A stretch of DNA of 64,000 nucleotides from Arenicellales bacterium. GTDB lineage: Bacteria; Pseudomonadota; Gammaproteobacteria; Arenicellales; JAJDZL01. The notes under the pieces were generated by a model that was not told the origin of the DNA, searched no databases, and was given only the letters and a program-made list of their open reading frames with translations. The stretch spans positions 310,001-374,000 of the forward strand of contig OX638343.1 in the NCBI GenBank assembly GCA_951813075.1, read 5' to 3'. Shown one piece after another: positions 8,911-17,200 of the stretch; positions within the stretch are counted from its first letter, which is position 1; every line of letters starts with the position of its first letter. The position numbers and the translations under genes are program-made.

Positions 8911-9754
8911 AGTTATGGAATCTGATTCAAATCAAATACCTGAACAATCGACAAAGTCGAAACTGAGCCAACTACAGTCATGGCTTGAGTCAATCAATAC
9001 GTTTGTAATTGCGGTAAGCGGTGGTATTGACAGTATGTTGTTGTCAGTCGTAGCGGGCCGTCTGGACAACATCAACGTCAGTATGGTCCATGCGGTATCA
9101 CCTGCGGTTCCTGAACACGCTACAAATCGGGTTCAAAGGTACGCTCAAAACGAGAATTGGCAACTCACGATCTGTGATACCGGCGAATTCCGCAATGAGC
9201 AATATATGAACAATCCTGTCGATCGCTGTTATTACTGCAAGTTCAATCTTTATCAGTACATCGACCGCAAAGTTAACGTGCAAATACTCTCTGGCACCAA
9301 TCAGGATGATCTTGGTGACTTTCGTCCGGGACTCAAGGCTGCGGATCAGCATGCCGTTCGTCACCCATACGTCGAAGTCGGAATTGACAAGGCAACAATC
9401 AGAAATATTGCGCGGTTTTTGAATTTGCACGAATTATCCGAACTTCCTGCTTCTCCGTGTCTTTCCAGCAGGGTGGAGACAGGGATTCGAATTGATGGTG
9501 ATTGGTTGAAAGCGATTGATGTGATCGAGCAGACGATTCGTCACTCGCAGCATGTCGATACAGTCCGATGCCGAGTTCGCCGAAAAGGCATTGTAGTTGA
9601 ACTAGCCGCCGATATGCTGTCGAGTCTTGATGATGGCCAGCGTCGTGAGATCGAGTTAATGGTACAGGCTGCACTTCCAAAAAAATCAGGGTATCACTCA
9701 ATAAGTTTCAAGGAATATCGAATGGGTAGCGCTTTTGTGCAAATGAATCGATGA
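8897..9754 (+). CDS. larE: LarE, sulfur transferase of nickel-pincer cofactor synthesis
   Basis: LarE is a PP-loop ATPase that adenylates the pyridinium dicarboxylate mononucleotide and adds sulfur twice. The PP-loop SGGIDS is at residues 41-46 of the 285-residue product chosen here. Three cysteines are placed as in the Thermotoga-type LarE: a CxxC pair (Cys111/Cys114, RCYYCK) and Cys188 (ASPCLSSR). That arrangement suggests a [4Fe-4S]-dependent, catalytic sulfur transferase rather than the single sacrificial-cysteine type. I prefer ATG 8897, overlapping the larC stop by 14 bases, over TTG 8870. Its stop overlaps the larB start as ATGA. Confidence 0.92.
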   Translation: MNLIEVMESDSNQIPEQSTKSKLSQLQSWLESINTFVIAVSGGIDSMLLSVVAGRLDNINVSMVHAVSPAVPEHATNRVQRYAQNENWQLTICDTGEFRNEQYMNNPVDRCYYCKFNLYQYIDRKVNVQILSGTNQDDLGDFRPGLKAADQHAVRHPYVEVGIDKATIRNIARFLNLHELSELPASPCLSSRVETGIRIDGDWLKAIDVIEQTIRHSQHVDTVRCRVRRKGIVVELAADMLSSLDDGQRREIELMVQAALPKKSGYHSISFKEYRMGSAFVQMNR

Positions 9755-10416
9755 ACCTTCCTTCAGATTTCCTACCTGATGATGAACGCTCAAACCGAAC
9801 TGGTTTGGATGAAGCGGTTTTCTGTGAATCCAAACGAATTGAACAGATTGAGCGAATCATTTTGTACGCTGTAAGCAAACGTCGGTCACAATTACTCACC
9901 AGACTGAATCCGAAAACATATTCCTCGCTCAGCGACGAAGTGAGAAAAGTCGTCGATTATGAAGAGGTGTCGCACACCGGGATCGTTGGTGACTATCCTG
10001 AATCAGACAAATCAGACCAAATAGCGGTGGTGGCGGCAGGCAGCTCCGATGTCGGCGTCGCTCGCGAAGCGGTACGGACGCTTGCGTATCATGGCAGAAG
10101 TTGCTCAGAATTCTATGACGTCGGGGTTGCGGGCTTGTGGCGGATTACGAATATTGAGGATCAGTTGCGTCAAATGTCGATTGTTGTTGTAGTGGCAGGA
10201 ATGGATGCGGCATTGCCGACTGTGGTCGCCGGTTTGATCCCGTCATCAATCATTGCAGTTCCGACTTCAGTCGGTTATGGCGTGTCAGAAGGTGGTCGTT
10301 CTGCACTTGAAACGATACTTTCCAGTTGCTCTCCCGGAGTTGTGACGGTCAACATTGACAATGGCTTCGGAGCAGCATGTGCGGCGATTCGAATTATGAA
10401 TCAAGTGAATTCATGA
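9751..10416 (+). CDS. larB: LarB, nicotinate adenine dinucleotide carboxylase/hydrolase
   Basis: LarB carries out the first NPN step, carboxylating the pyridinium ring of nicotinic acid adenine dinucleotide and releasing AMP. The 221-residue protein has a variable N-terminal helical region. It is followed by a PurE-like domain from about residue 85 (VVAAGSSDVGVAREA, VVVAGMDAALPTVVAGL, VAVPTSVGYG-type motif, NIDNGFGAACAA). The start codon overlaps the larE stop (ATGA), so translation is coupled, and larA follows after 15 bases. Confidence 0.93.
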   Translation: MNLPSDFLPDDERSNRTGLDEAVFCESKRIEQIERIILYAVSKRRSQLLTRLNPKTYSSLSDEVRKVVDYEEVSHTGIVGDYPESDKSDQIAVVAAGSSDVGVAREAVRTLAYHGRSCSEFYDVGVAGLWRITNIEDQLRQMSIVVVVAGMDAALPTVVAGLIPSSIIAVPTSVGYGVSEGGRSALETILSSCSPGVVTVNIDNGFGAACAAIRIMNQVNS

Positions 10417-10431
10417 CCGGCATGGATCAAT

Positions 10432-11823
10432 ATGAAACAAGTCGAAGCTGATTTCGGTGCCAGGAAAGTCAATATTGATGTACCGGACGATTCGACGGTA
10501 ATCGAATTTGAGAATCCAAAGTTTTTAGCTGACCCGGTTACCCGAATAAGGCAAGCCCTGAAAAATCCCGTCGGGTCGCCACCTCTGGCGGAACTGGCGC
10601 GTTCAGGCATGACTGTTGCGATCGGATTTGATGATCCAACCCGACCACCGCTGCCCTGGCAGACGATAATGCCGATGGTAATTGACGAGCTGATTGGATC
10701 TGGAGTCAGAGAAAAGGATATCTCGCTGATCTGTGCGAACGGTGCCCATCGCAAATGGAATCCCGAAGAATTGAAGAGATTTCTTGGTGATCATTTATAT
10801 GACCGGTTCTGGCCGGGTGGACAGTTAGTCAACCACGATTGTCAGGACCCGAATGAGTTGAGCTATCTGGGTCGTACCGAGCGAGGCGCTTGCGTAGAGC
10901 ACAACAGGCGTTTCGTCGAGGCGGATCTGTCAATTTATGTGGGAACGGTGTCGGCTACTTACGTTGGCGGTTATTCCGGTACCGGCGCGGTAACGGGACT
11001 GGCATCAGCGAAGAGCCTGGCATCGCATCACGCGCATCGATTCTGGCACTCAGCTGAATCAACGACGGGCGATCATCGCACAATGATGTATCGCGGTATG
11101 AAAGCGGAAGTTCATGACTTTATGGAAAAAACCATGGGTAAGAGGGTGTTCTACGTGAACTCTGTTGTTGGCGTTGGTGGCAGGATGGCAGGCGTATTTG
11201 CGGGCTATTCGCCGGAAGTCGAGACACCATGCTGGGAACTGGCTGATACTTTCAATCTGTATCCTTCTCCGCAGGCCGACATCATGGTGGTGGGTTTAGG
11301 CAATTGGTTTGCCTATGGTGAAGCGGATAACACATTGATTGCAGCCATCGGTTGTCTGAATCCTCCAAGAATCTGGCTTAACAAGCCGGTTCTGGTAAAC
11401 GGTGGCGTCGTGATCGGATTGAATCCGTCAAAAGGGCAGATTGATTCGACCATGTATCCATCTTATCAGGAGGTGATTGATCTTTATGACAGGCACCATG
11501 ACATCAGTGAACTGCAACAGTATGAGTTGGAGATCAGTTCCAGGCCTCGATATCTTGATCTATATAAAAACGGCAGCTCATATCATCCCAGACACCCATT
11601 CTGGCTGCTGTATATCGGGCACTACACACTGCAAAGAGCGTCGGCTGTTATTATGGCGGGTACCGAAAACCCGGGTGCTTTTCGCAAACTCGGAATCACC
11701 CCGGCAAGAGACTTCGACCATGCATGGAAAATTGCCACGAAAATTAACGGCGACAATCCGGCAACGGTCGTGGCGCCCACGTTTTGGACCAGACGTCAGT
11801 TTAAGTTCGATGTAAGTGGGTAA
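10432..11823 (+). CDS. LarA-family nickel-dependent racemase/epimerase homologue, divergent active site
   Basis: A 463-residue LarA superfamily protein, which uses the NPN cofactor for hydride-transfer racemisation of 2-hydroxy acids. Compared with my recall of L. plantarum LarA, the substrate/cofactor motif DDPTRPPLP is kept (Asp68, Arg71 equivalent to Asp72, Arg75), as are His106 (ANGAHR, equivalent to His108) and a nickel-ligand His at 199/200 (equivalent to His200). The segment that carries His174 and the cofactor-tethering Lys184 reads ATYVGGYSGTGAVTG: His174 is Thr176 and no Lys or Arg stands where Lys184 should be. The cofactor is therefore probably not covalently bound and the substrate probably is not lactate. 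It is last in the lar operon. Confidence 0.85.
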   Translation: MKQVEADFGARKVNIDVPDDSTVIEFENPKFLADPVTRIRQALKNPVGSPPLAELARSGMTVAIGFDDPTRPPLPWQTIMPMVIDELIGSGVREKDISLICANGAHRKWNPEELKRFLGDHLYDRFWPGGQLVNHDCQDPNELSYLGRTERGACVEHNRRFVEADLSIYVGTVSATYVGGYSGTGAVTGLASAKSLASHHAHRFWHSAESTTGDHRTMMYRGMKAEVHDFMEKTMGKRVFYVNSVVGVGGRMAGVFAGYSPEVETPCWELADTFNLYPSPQADIMVVGLGNWFAYGEADNTLIAAIGCLNPPRIWLNKPVLVNGGVVIGLNPSKGQIDSTMYPSYQEVIDLYDRHHDISELQQYELEISSRPRYLDLYKNGSSYHPRHPFWLLYIGHYTLQRASAVIMAGTENPGAFRKLGITPARDFDHAWKIATKINGDNPATVVAPTFWTRRQFKFDVSG

Positions 11824-11879
11824 GATCCAGGCATAAATTAGTTGCGGTTGAATTTTCCGCTACTCAATCCATTACGAAT

Positions 11880-13793
11880 TCAAACATCCCGCACAACTTG
11901 ACGTTCCCGGGTCGATAGAGTCCATCCGACCATCAGAATCAGCGATATCAGGAAAGCGATCAGTTCAAATAGGCGATCATTGATCAGATAGGAAAACCCG
12001 ATTGCGGTCACCGAGAGGTACCCCCATCTTTCAGTCCAAGTCAAATCGCGGAAAAAATATCCATAACATACAACAGACGAAGTCCATTGCAGACAAAGTA
12101 TGAGCAATACCGGCGGAATGACATCCCAGGTCACGTCTGGAAATGACAGAAGTTCGGGGTGATAGACGAATCCGTACGGGATGATGAATGTCGTCAGCAT
12201 CAGTTTCATACCGTCTTTGGCAGTTCCGAGAAAAGTTCCGCCTGATAGTTTCGCTGCTGCCAGTGCGCTGACCGCTACAGGTGGAGTCAGGGTCGAAAAT
12301 ACAGCGAAGTAGAACACAAAGAAATGGGCGAGAATGGCTTCGATTCCACCTTGCTGGAGAAATGGTACCAAAGTCAGGGAAACAACAACGTAAGCAACCG
12401 GCGTGGGCAGCCCCATACCGAGAAACAGCGACACAACCATGGTGCCCACTAGCAGAAGAATCTTGCTGTCGGGAAGAACCTGAACCAGAACGATCGCGAG
12501 TCTGTTCGATAGATTGGTTGTCAGGAACGTCTGAGCCAGCGGTCCGATCGCAACGAGAAGCAGCGACAACAATGTGACGATGATCAGACCGTCCAGGAAG
12601 GCATCGTACATTTCCCGCAATTTGGGTCGGTAACGTCCTTGGAACACACACAGCCCCAAAGCCAGTGAAATACCGACGATTCCAGCAATGGCCGGTGAGT
12701 AATACCCGACTAGAAGTACGACAACGGCGGTAAAGGATGCGAGAAATGTCGGCAACATACGCCAGATTGCGTTGTAGTCGATCTCGTCTTGCATCTTTTG
12801 CAATCTCTCACTCTGTGCACAGGTTATCACGCCGAAAGTGGTGCCAGACAGAAACAGCAATGCGGGAATCAATGCAGCCAGTGCGACTTCAATGTATGGC
12901 ACATTCAAAAACAGAGCGATAATGAATCCTGCCAGACCGAGTATAGGCGGCATGATCTGGCCGGATGTCGAGGCGACCGCTTCAATAGCACCTGCCATGT
13001 CTTTTCGATATCCATGACTTTTCATCATCGGGATCGTTAACCGACCAGTCAGAACAACATTGGATACGGCCTGTCCCATGACCGATGCGACAATGCCACT
13101 GCCAATGATTGCGGGAAATGCCGCACCTCCCTGTACATGTCTGCCAGTGACTTTACCAATCTCTACTACCATCTTGAGCATTCCCACACCGAGCAGGATG
13201 GCCGCGAAAATTACCAGAAAATAGAGTTTGTCGGCAGCCAGTCTTGCCAGCCAGAACATACCTTCACTGACACCGAGTCCAAGATAATGAATGACAAATC
13301 CGACATCGTATTCTGGAAGTTTCAGAATTGGGTAGGGCACCAGATAACCGAAGAAAAAATATAGAACGATGATGACGATCAGTGAAGTCAGCAACCATCC
13401 CCAATGCAGGAAATTCAGTAACATCACCCCGACTATGAATAGAATGCCGATTGTGACATCAAATGTTTCAAAAAATGGATGAATCGCATCAAGGCGTAAT
13501 GCGTGAAATCGCACATAACCTGAGCCGCCGACTGCGAGAATTGCCGCGATTACTGCGATTCCCGATCTGATTCGCCAAATTTTATTCGTCAATCCGGCGA
13601 TGAATTGATCGAGCAACTCGTTGAATGCGTGCAAGGACGCCATGCACATGACCAGAAAAACAAAAGTCGCATAAAAGACTTTTGAATTGCTGATCAATCC
13701 AAATACAGAGACTCCTATGTAGATCGTCAGTGCAGCGCCAATAATCAGAAATAGTGAGTTCAGTGCAGACCGAATTCGTCTGGCGCGGGTCAT
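11880..13793 (-). CDS. TRAP transporter fused permease (DctQM type)
   Basis: A 637-residue inner-membrane protein with hydrophobic segments along its whole length: a small DctQ-like N-terminal part, then a DctM-like large part. The large part has typical signatures (GRHVQGGAAFPAIIGSGIVASVMGQAVSNVV, split here by description; MPPILGLAGFIIA; LFLGMGLPTPVAYVV). Fused permeases of this kind work with TAXI-family binding proteins to import organic acids or amino acids using an ion gradient. The partner binding protein is immediately upstream in the same direction, and the gene converges on larA with 56 bases between. A hydroxyacid substrate shared with the lar genes is conceivable but not shown. 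Confidence 0.9.
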   Translation of the reverse strand: MTRARRIRSALNSLFLIIGAALTIYIGVSVFGLISNSKVFYATFVFLVMCMASLHAFNELLDQFIAGLTNKIWRIRSGIAVIAAILAVGGSGYVRFHALRLDAIHPFFETFDVTIGILFIVGVMLLNFLHWGWLLTSLIVIIVLYFFFGYLVPYPILKLPEYDVGFVIHYLGLGVSEGMFWLARLAADKLYFLVIFAAILLGVGMLKMVVEIGKVTGRHVQGGAAFPAIIGSGIVASVMGQAVSNVVLTGRLTIPMMKSHGYRKDMAGAIEAVASTSGQIMPPILGLAGFIIALFLNVPYIEVALAALIPALLFLSGTTFGVITCAQSERLQKMQDEIDYNAIWRMLPTFLASFTAVVVLLVGYYSPAIAGIVGISLALGLCVFQGRYRPKLREMYDAFLDGLIIVTLLSLLLVAIGPLAQTFLTTNLSNRLAIVLVQVLPDSKILLLVGTMVVSLFLGMGLPTPVAYVVVSLTLVPFLQQGGIEAILAHFFVFYFAVFSTLTPPVAVSALAAAKLSGGTFLGTAKDGMKLMLTTFIIPYGFVYHPELLSFPDVTWDVIPPVLLILCLQWTSSVVCYGYFFRDLTWTERWGYLSVTAIGFSYLINDRLFELIAFLISLILMVGWTLSTRERQVVRDV

Positions 13794-13901
13794 GAGGGTA
13801 TTTCCTGCCGTACAGTATGTCGGCGTTCGGCAAATTCAAGGGTTCGCCGTCTGAAGCTGATTCAGCGTCAAACGGCGAACTTGATCAAATGTCCGATTGA
13901 A

Positions 13902-14966
13902 TTACATCTGAGGATAAGTGACTGGAACAAAATTCTTGCGTTTGTCCCAAATTCCCAGATCCTTGTATGCCCGAACGGCACCAGGATGTGTATTTTCTTC
14001 TGACAATCCGTCAACCATCATGTCTTCCGTCAAAACTTTCCACAGTGCATTCAGTTTACCCATTTCTTCCAAGTGTGTGTGCGTAGCGGTGACGTAGTCA
14101 TACGCAAGTTGCTCCGGGAATTCGGGGTGCACCGCTTTGTATCCCCGATTGAAGCCAGAGAGGAAATCCTCATCCTGATGTGGCAGGGTTCCTGCTTTGA
14201 TCGTCATCCCCAGCCAGGTGGTTCCGAATTTCTCATTCATTTTGTCGATAGCCCATTGGTCCATCGGAATGTAATACAACTTCTTTCCAGACGCTTCGAG
14301 TTTTCTGAGCGGACCGCTCAGAATGTGAAACGACTGCGATGGGTCGGTGCCGTATCCGGTCACGCAGACATCCGTCGTCCCATCGATCAGTTGCTGTGTC
14401 AAACCGCCTGGATTCAAGAGTCTGATATCGGTATTCGTGCGATCAATGCCGTAGGCGTGTTTCAGAAACAGCCTTGGATAGACACCCCAATCACTCTGTC
14501 CCTTGAGTCCCACTGAAACTCTTTTTCCTTTCATATCAGGTATTGTTTTGATATCCGGGTCTGTCGTGACAAAGAATTTTCCTTGTGACCAGTAGGCTTC
14601 GCCATGCAACAGCTGAAACTTGATCGGAATGGGATCCGGCAAGTATTCCATCACATCTTCGGTTCCACCATGCAGTGCCAATTGAATGATTGTGTCTTCA
14701 GTTCCGAATACGGTATGTTTCCATCGACGTTTCTCAGTCATGGTCCTGACGTTGTACATGTAGCCGGGAGTTTCCTGTGCGGCGATGAACAGATTGCCTC
14801 CGCTGCGCGCGACGACGTTTCCGAATATGGTGTTCCCCTCCATGACACCACAACCAAATGGACATGTCAGAATGGAAACAAAATCTTGCGCCTTGGCGGT
14901 GTGCACCGTAACGGTGCTGGACACCAGTAATACCAGCGCAAGTATGCTTTTCACGATTGTTTTCAT
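13902..14966 (-). CDS. TAXI-family TRAP transporter solute-binding protein
   Basis: A periplasmic binding protein of 354 residues with a clear Sec signal peptide (basic MKTIVK, hydrophobic run, cleavage likely after AKA near residue 26). It contains the TAXI-family core (DMKGKRVSVG around 150-160 and the TDVCVTGYG segment). It delivers its ligand to the fused TRAP permease 108 bases downstream. A good Shine-Dalgarno sequence (GGAGG) lies seven bases before the ATG. The ligand is unknown. Confidence 0.88.
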   Translation of the reverse strand: MKTIVKSILALVLLVSSTVTVHTAKAQDFVSILTCPFGCGVMEGNTIFGNVVARSGGNLFIAAQETPGYMYNVRTMTEKRRWKHTVFGTEDTIIQLALHGGTEDVMEYLPDPIPIKFQLLHGEAYWSQGKFFVTTDPDIKTIPDMKGKRVSVGLKGQSDWGVYPRLFLKHAYGIDRTNTDIRLLNPGGLTQQLIDGTTDVCVTGYGTDPSQSFHILSGPLRKLEASGKKLYYIPMDQWAIDKMNEKFGTTWLGMTIKAGTLPHQDEDFLSGFNRGYKAVHPEFPEQLAYDYVTATHTHLEEMGKLNALWKVLTEDMMVDGLSEENTHPGAVRAYKDLGIWDKRKNFVPVTYPQM

Positions 14967-15034
14967 TGTTTATCCTCCAATCAAATTATTTAAACTTTTC
15001 TTACTTGTAATTCAGCAGTCAAATTATTTTTCTA

Positions 15035-15538
15035 TTACTGACTGATCAGAAACAACTGCTGATTGAATTCTACGAGATTTCCATCTTCTGCGAAAATTGA
15101 TACAACGGTTCCATCGACCGTACTTTCGATGGTTGTATAAAGTTTCATCACTTCAATAAGGCAAAGTGGATCGCCTTTATTGATTACCGAACCTTGTTCA
15201 ACGAAGGGTTCAGAATCTGGGTCAGAACGGCGGTAGAAAGTTCCAACCATTGGGGCTCGAATTATCGTGTGATCAGCGGGAGCTTCTGTTGGTTCGGGTA
15301 ACGGCGATGCTGATTCCCGACTACCAGCGTCCGGCATTGCAGGTGGTAAATTCTGCTCGGTCTTTTCGGGCAGCTTTACCGGATCTGTGGTTGCCCGATA
15401 ACTGTGATCGCTCGGAGCGCTGGCATTTCTCTTTCGTACAGCCAAACGGAAGCCTTCGACCTCAATTTCGATCTCCTCCGCATCCGAATCATCAATTGAT
15501 TTGAGAATTTCGGCAATATCCTGATAACTCAAACTCAC
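15035..15538 (-). CDS. Biotin carboxyl carrier protein (AccB-like)
   Basis: A 167-residue carrier with an N-terminal helical segment, a Pro/Ala-rich linker at about 40-90, and a C-terminal biotinyl domain. The biotin-accepting Lys132 sits in the motif EVMKL, and the preceding APMVGTFYRR thumb is typical of acetyl-CoA carboxylase BCCP. GTG start. It faces away from biotin carboxylase and carboxyltransferase genes across a 308-base gap. It is the only biotinyl domain seen in the window, so it is the obvious carrier for them. It lies upstream of the TRAP genes on the same strand, 68 bases from the binding protein. Confidence 0.9.
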   Translation of the reverse strand: MSLSYQDIAEILKSIDDSDAEEIEIEVEGFRLAVRKRNASAPSDHSYRATTDPVKLPEKTEQNLPPAMPDAGSRESASPLPEPTEAPADHTIIRAPMVGTFYRRSDPDSEPFVEQGSVINKGDPLCLIEVMKLYTTIESTVDGTVVSIFAEDGNLVEFNQQLFLISQ

Positions 15539-15846
15539 AGACTAATTACTTGGCTAGGGCTAAGTCGCCATAAGGCGGCAGAAAAATTATTTGATTATTT
15601 ATTTTTATTCGTCAGTTATTTATATTCAATCGTATATATCAAATATATATATTATTTGCAAATTAACCGGGTTATAGAAAATGTTCAGTTGCAACTCCGA
15701 AAACTGGTATCCGCTGCGCAATTTTGCGAACCTGTAAATTGGTCGCAATGCGCTATACTTTTTGCGAAAATTCAGATTCGTCAAATTGATCGATAAATCA
15801 ACTTGATATTTTCTGTAAGTTGAGTTTCAAATCATTTGGATTGAAC
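15539..15846. promoter_or_regulatory. Divergent control region between BCCP and biotin carboxylase genes
   Basis: A 308-base, very AT-rich gap with a TATATAT-rich block at about 15629-15660. A TATACT hexamer at 15754-15759 could be a -10 element for the rightward operon, but no good -35 lies at the right distance. A short inverted repeat (TTGAT/ATCAA) lies near 15786-15801. Promoters for both carboxylase halves must be here; exact sites are not resolved. Confidence 0.4.
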
Positions 15847-17199
15847 ATGGAACGGATACTGATCGCAAATCGTGGTGAAATCGCTCTGAGAGTGGTCCAA
15901 GCTTGTCGGAACCTGGGAATTGCGAGTATTGCTGTCTATACCGACTCCGACCGGAAATCTCTACATGTATTGCAAGCTGACGAAAGTATTAGGATCGGTC
16001 CCAACGCAGCCAACTTAAGTTATCTGAATCAGAATGCTCTGGTTCATGCAGCGATCGCCAGAGATTGTCAGGCAATACATCCCGGCTACGGGTTTCTATC
16101 AGAAAATCCTCAATTCGTTCAGCGCTGTGAGCAGGAGGGTATTATTTTTGTCGGTCCGTCCTCTGATTCCATTCGGCTTATGGGCGACAAGTCACAGGCG
16201 CGAGCCGAGGCGGTCAAACTCAATATTGATGTGGTGCCCGGTTCTGAATCTTCTTTCACAGATTGCAGGCAAGCTATTGAAATCGCAGAGGCAATTGGAT
16301 TTCCGGTTCTGATAAAAGCCCGCGGTGGCGGCGGTGGACGCGGCATGAGGGTCGTTCGCGACAAGGACCGGTTCGTTTCTGAATTCATTCAAGCGTCGGC
16401 GGAGGCACAATCTGCATTTGGCGATGCGGCACTGTATCTGGAAAAATTTCTTACTGGAATTCGTCACGTGGAAGTTCAGATTCTCGCCGACAACTTTGGA
16501 AATGTAGTCGCTCTGGGCGAGCGTGACTGTACCGTTCAAAGGCGGCATCAGAAACTTGTCGAGGAATCTCCTTGCAGTGTAATTAACGATACCCTGCGTG
16601 CTAGTCTGCATGATTGCGCGGTTCGTTTAGGGGAATCGATCGGATATCGAGGGGCTGGAACGGTTGAGTTTGTACTGACCGAATCCCGGGACCGATACTT
16701 TTTTATCGAGATGAATACCCGCATTCAAGTCGAACACCCGGTAACCGAACAGCTTCTCGGGCTAGATCTGGTGGAGGCTCAGATTCGAGTCGCAGCAGGG
16801 GAGCCATTGTCGAGAATTGTCCCAGAAAAAACACTCGTAGGACATGCGATTGAATTTCGTGTCAATGCAGAAAACTGGCAAAATGAATTTCGTCCGTCGC
16901 CCGGTACAATCACGCACTGGGAGTCACCCGCAGGAACAGGCATACGTGTGGATACCCACGCCTATCAGTCATTTCGAATCAGTCCTTTTTATGATTCGAT
17001 GATTGCAAAACTGATCGTTCACGGACACGACCGCGAACACGCGCTGATTCGCGCCAAGCATGCATTGGAAAATTTTCAGGTCGAAGGGGTTTCCACAACG
17101 ATCGGATTCCATCAAAAATTGTTACAGCACAACGATTTCAAAACAGGTAACATTTCCACCAAATGGGTAGAAGACAAGTTTCTTCCGGAGATCAGCTGA
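15847..17199 (+). CDS. Biotin carboxylase subunit (AccC/PycA-like)
   Basis: An ATP-grasp enzyme of 450 residues that carboxylates biotin on a carrier protein with ATP and bicarbonate. It starts with the family hallmark MERILIANRGEIALRV and has the KARGGGGGRGMRVV glycine-rich loop, the ERDCTVQRRHQKLVEESP block and the EMNTRIQVEHPVTE motif with catalytic Glu and Arg residues. The C-terminal biotin carboxylase domain is present but no biotinyl domain, so the divergent carrier must supply it. ATG 15847 is preferred; an in-frame TTG at 15820 adds nine residues. It lies one base before the carboxyltransferase gene and leads the long rightward operon. Confidence 0.92.
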   Translation: MERILIANRGEIALRVVQACRNLGIASIAVYTDSDRKSLHVLQADESIRIGPNAANLSYLNQNALVHAAIARDCQAIHPGYGFLSENPQFVQRCEQEGIIFVGPSSDSIRLMGDKSQARAEAVKLNIDVVPGSESSFTDCRQAIEIAEAIGFPVLIKARGGGGGRGMRVVRDKDRFVSEFIQASAEAQSAFGDAALYLEKFLTGIRHVEVQILADNFGNVVALGERDCTVQRRHQKLVEESPCSVINDTLRASLHDCAVRLGESIGYRGAGTVEFVLTESRDRYFFIEMNTRIQVEHPVTEQLLGLDLVEAQIRVAAGEPLSRIVPEKTLVGHAIEFRVNAENWQNEFRPSPGTITHWESPAGTGIRVDTHAYQSFRISPFYDSMIAKLIVHGHDREHALIRAKHALENFQVEGVSTTIGFHQKLLQHNDFKTGNISTKWVEDKFLPEIS

Positions 17200-17200
17200 G

